Shown here: positions 61,561 through 64,000 of the stretch, in pieces | How positions within the stretch are numbered: position 1 is the first letter of the stretch | Layout: each line of letters opens with the position of its first letter | Source: Pinus tabuliformis | Lineage: Eukaryota; Streptophyta; Pinopsida; Pinales; Pinaceae | Assembly: GCA_031772625.1 (NCBI GenBank) | Contig: CM062818.1 | Span: forward strand, 1,278,490,277 to 1,278,554,276 | Direction of reading: 5' to 3' | DNA length: 64,000 nucleotides | Notes under the pieces: generated by a model | The model's database searches: none | Told to the model about the DNA's origin: nothing | The model's input: the letters and a program-made list of their open reading frames with translations, nothing else | Made by a program: the position numbers and the translations under genes

Positions 61561-63776
61561 ATGTAAGTTTGGTAGTGCTTCATTTTTTATTAATTATTTA
61601 TAGGCAGGTAACAAAACATATTTGTTAGCTTCAACTTGTCTGAAGGGAACCAGGTCTGTTGGCCACCGATCAGCATTAAAAGTTGTCCAAAATTTAACCA
61701 GTTTAATCCTTATCATCCATGCTAAGTTTGCAACTCTATCTACTATATACATAAAGCTTTGAATTATAAATTAAATGTTATTCAACATAATAACAAAAAT
61801 TAACTTTTTGTTTCTCTGCTTTAGTCATCAAATGACTATATAGGAGCTCGGTATTTGGCACTTGACTTGAGGACTTCATTTTGCAGCAAGGTTTGGATTT
61901 GCTTCTCCATTCTCCCAAAACGAAGGTTCTGGTGATATTGCTGAACCTACACCGCATGTATTTCCTTCTAGTTCTTCTTTGTCCTTGTATGTTATCACTG
62001 CCCTGAGCAATAGATTTTTCATGACCCAGTACTACTGTATGGTCTGCCTGAACAGAGTTTGACGACCTCTAGTATGCCCCGAGTTGTTAAGTAATGGCCC
62101 TTAGTGTTCCATTAGGATTTCTTCATTTTCCACGTTGCCATTTAACTCTGTTTTCAATATTGCAATTTATGATTTTTACCTATGCTAGGGTGCCTGCATC
62201 GTAAGCATGCATTAAGTTCGGCATGAGTTCCTCACTTGTTTTTCTTCCATTTTTTCTCTATGTTTTTCTCGTTGATGCCTCCAGACCCTTCAATTTCTTC
62301 TATGTTTACTTACTTGCTCGTCGGCCTCTGTTTCTTGTATGTTTCCCTTCTGCTTTCACCATCTTTTCCTTCAGCAATTTCTTCAGTCCCCACCCCTCAC
62401 ATGTTCTTACGTGTTCCTGATGACAAAGCGTCGAAGACTAAAGAGTATAAGAGTTAATACTACTTGTAATGCTTACATAAGTACGTTCATTAAAACCAGT
62501 CCTAATTTTTTTCATAACATTCTGCCATTCCTTATTATTCTACTTTACAGCATTGAATCTTCGAGTTTGCTTCTCGAAAACCTAGTTTCCCCCAATTCTC
62601 AGCAACATCAAAGTAATCGCTTCTCTCCTTGGCTCTAATCCCCCCTAATACCCATCACTTGGGGTCCCCGTAGAGGTCCCTCTCCACTCTTGTGAGCTGG
62701 CCGACAATGAATTGGAATTCTGACTTCGAGAAAGCACGGTTTTGGCACCAAATCCGCCACTAGGGTGAAACCTCCCGACTTGATATGCATCCCTCCCCTT
62801 GGCTTTTCTATACTTAGCCTTCCTTTGTCGTCCATCACTACACAGGGTTATAGTGAATAGATTTCCCCCAGCCCTACAAAGCCCCACTGGTATGGATTTC
62901 CCCCCTTCCTATTCCCCTACTCCTCTTTCCTTCCTCGTTGGTTTAGGCATCCCCCTAAAAACCAGAGTAGCCTAACAAGGCCTGTCTTTCATTTCCCATT
63001 CACCCCTCTCACCCCCCACTATTTTTGGAGGTGACTGGACCCCCGAAGGTTGATAGAGGAGTCATAGCCTTCTCTCAATCCCTGGCTATAGAATTTCACT
63101 ATGACAGATATCAAATTTTTTCCCCCGGGTTCGAGCAGCCCTCCAAACCCTTCACAAATCCCGTATCCCTCTGCCTTGCATAAAATACAGTCAATTCATG
63201 TCTAGACATTATCAACAGACAATTGAACTCAAATTCATGTATTTTTTCATTTCTTTCAGCAATTAAGAAACCAAACATTATCTTCTTGAGACATGATCAA
63301 CATTTTCCTATTACTTTCAACACCACTCTCCTTGTTTTCCAAACTCTCCTCCAATTTGCGTCATTGGTTCCAAATTTACACTGAGGGGAGCTTAGTTTAC
63401 ATACTAGTTTTGTACCAAGTTGTTGCAGGCAGAGTCCAGATGCTGACAACCGCCCCTTGTCCTACTCTCCTCTTAACTTTCACTCGATGCACTTATCTCT
63501 TGTTCTCGTCTTGCACTTTGCATGCATTCCCCCAACTCTCTCACCACCTTCTTTCTTGGTTGTTCACCCACCTACTCGTTTTCAATCTTGAGGCATATTC
63601 TCTTGCCTCCTTTTCCTATCTTCTTCCCCTTCCTTCATGTGGTGTCCTCGAATGAACCGCCCACTTACCTTCTTCATTATGCCATCTGTCATAACCTTAA
63701 TCCTTCCAGTTGTCTTGACCATAATTCGTCCAGCTCCAATGACTCTGCACACCCCAATCAGGGGTATTTCAAACAA
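61561..63776. other. Pyrimidine-rich region, no gene recognised
   Basis: After copy B the plus strand becomes rich in C and T (62,640-63,720), with runs of CCCC, unlike the rest of the window. Open frames on both strands follow this bias and match no family I know. It may be an old coding element on the minus strand. Confidence 0.35.
62223..62420 (+). CDS. Small hypothetical ORF with a signal-peptide-like start
   Basis: A 65-codon frame starts MSSSLVFLPFFLYVFLVDAS, a strongly hydrophobic stretch with a small-residue end as in a secretion signal. The rest is also Phe/Leu-rich and shows no domain. The T-rich plus strand makes hydrophobic frames likely by chance, so this is weak. Confidence 0.15.
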   Translation: MSSSLVFLPFFLYVFLVDASRPFNFFYVYLLARRPLFLVCFPSAFTIFSFSNFFSPHPSHVLTCS

Positions 63777-64000
63777 ATATTACTCATATTAAAATTTATA
63801 TAGAAAAAAAAAAAAAAATCATAAATATTTTGAAAAAAAGTTCTAATATTTTTTTTATTGATTTTTTTAATCAAATTTAATTTTATACAGAATTATAATA
63901 AAATTAAATTTGATTAAAAAAAATAAATTAAAAATATTAGAATTTTTTTCAAAATATTTATGATTGTATATATATATATATATATTAATATGAGTAATAT
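63777..64000 (+). mobile_element. AT-rich foldback (MITE-like)
   Basis: The left arm begins ATATTACTCATATT at 63,777 and the right arm ends with its exact complement AATATGAGTAATAT at 64,000. Inside, CATAAATATTTTGAAAAA pairs with TTTTTCAAAATATTTATG, and AATCAAATTTAATTTTAT pairs with its complement near 63,900. The arms are about 110 bp, with a loop of a few bases near 63,893. The stem may continue past the window, so target duplications cannot be judged. Confidence 0.8.

Noticed and set aside
62640-63720. Protein-coding gene on the minus strand of the pyrimidine-rich region
   Set aside because: Overlapping frames of similar size exist in several phases, no domain is recognisable, and the bias alone explains the open frames.

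Overview
This is plant nuclear DNA, most likely from a gymnosperm or another large-genome seed plant. It is AT-rich and gene-poor, and old retroelements of several classes cover much of it: copia, chromovirus, L1, a second LINE type and SINE-like units. The few host-gene traces are a UDP-glycosyltransferase (UGT), a class III peroxidase, a leucine-rich-repeat (LRR) protein and a small Glu/Ala-rich protein. All are partial or broken. I found no rRNA, no canonical tRNA gene, no CRISPR array and no intact cellular gene of confident function. The taxon is an inference from gene density and transposon content.

Layout. The two ends of the window are diverged copies of one locus in the same orientation: copy A at 1-8,330 and copy B at 57,150-61,560. 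Copy A gained a block with a UGT pseudogene (about 541-4,100), a SINE with target-site duplications (6,209-6,336) and a 5'-truncated LINE (6,553-7,603). Copy B keeps the unoccupied sites. Copy A also lost about 1 kb that in copy B carries an exon of the Glu/Ala-rich protein gene. From 9,271 to 14,067 lies a nearly full-length LINE with a 5' array of short tandem monomers, two ORFs and a 3' (ATC)n tail. A complete but broken Ty1/copia element (15,439-20,664, minus strand) has two 397-bp LTRs and a 5-bp target duplication.

From 21,757 to 36,620 is a mosaic without clear genes. It holds two copies of a long repeat, a 573-bp tandem duplication, a pol-less LTR element remnant (28,564-31,277) and a tandem array of roughly 450-bp units rich in CAACCATGG (31,740-34,020). 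From 36,650 to 46,448 lie two L1-type LINE copies in tandem orientation. The first is split by a 3.54-kb insertion (38,413-41,956) that carries captured peroxidase and LRR fragments and many small local duplications, which suggests a Helitron-like gene-capturing transposon. A Ty3/gypsy chromovirus follows (49,224-56,935), with a 2.6-kb 5' LTR and a cut-down 3' LTR. The right end holds unrecognised sequence and a near-perfect AT-rich foldback (63,777-64,000) that runs to or past the window edge.

The parts do not form a pathway. They record successive duplication, insertion, gene capture and decay. The points most worth following are the duplicated locus with its matched empty sites, the LINE with tandem 5' monomers and an ORF1 of a type unusual for plants, and the gene-capturing insertion inside the L1.
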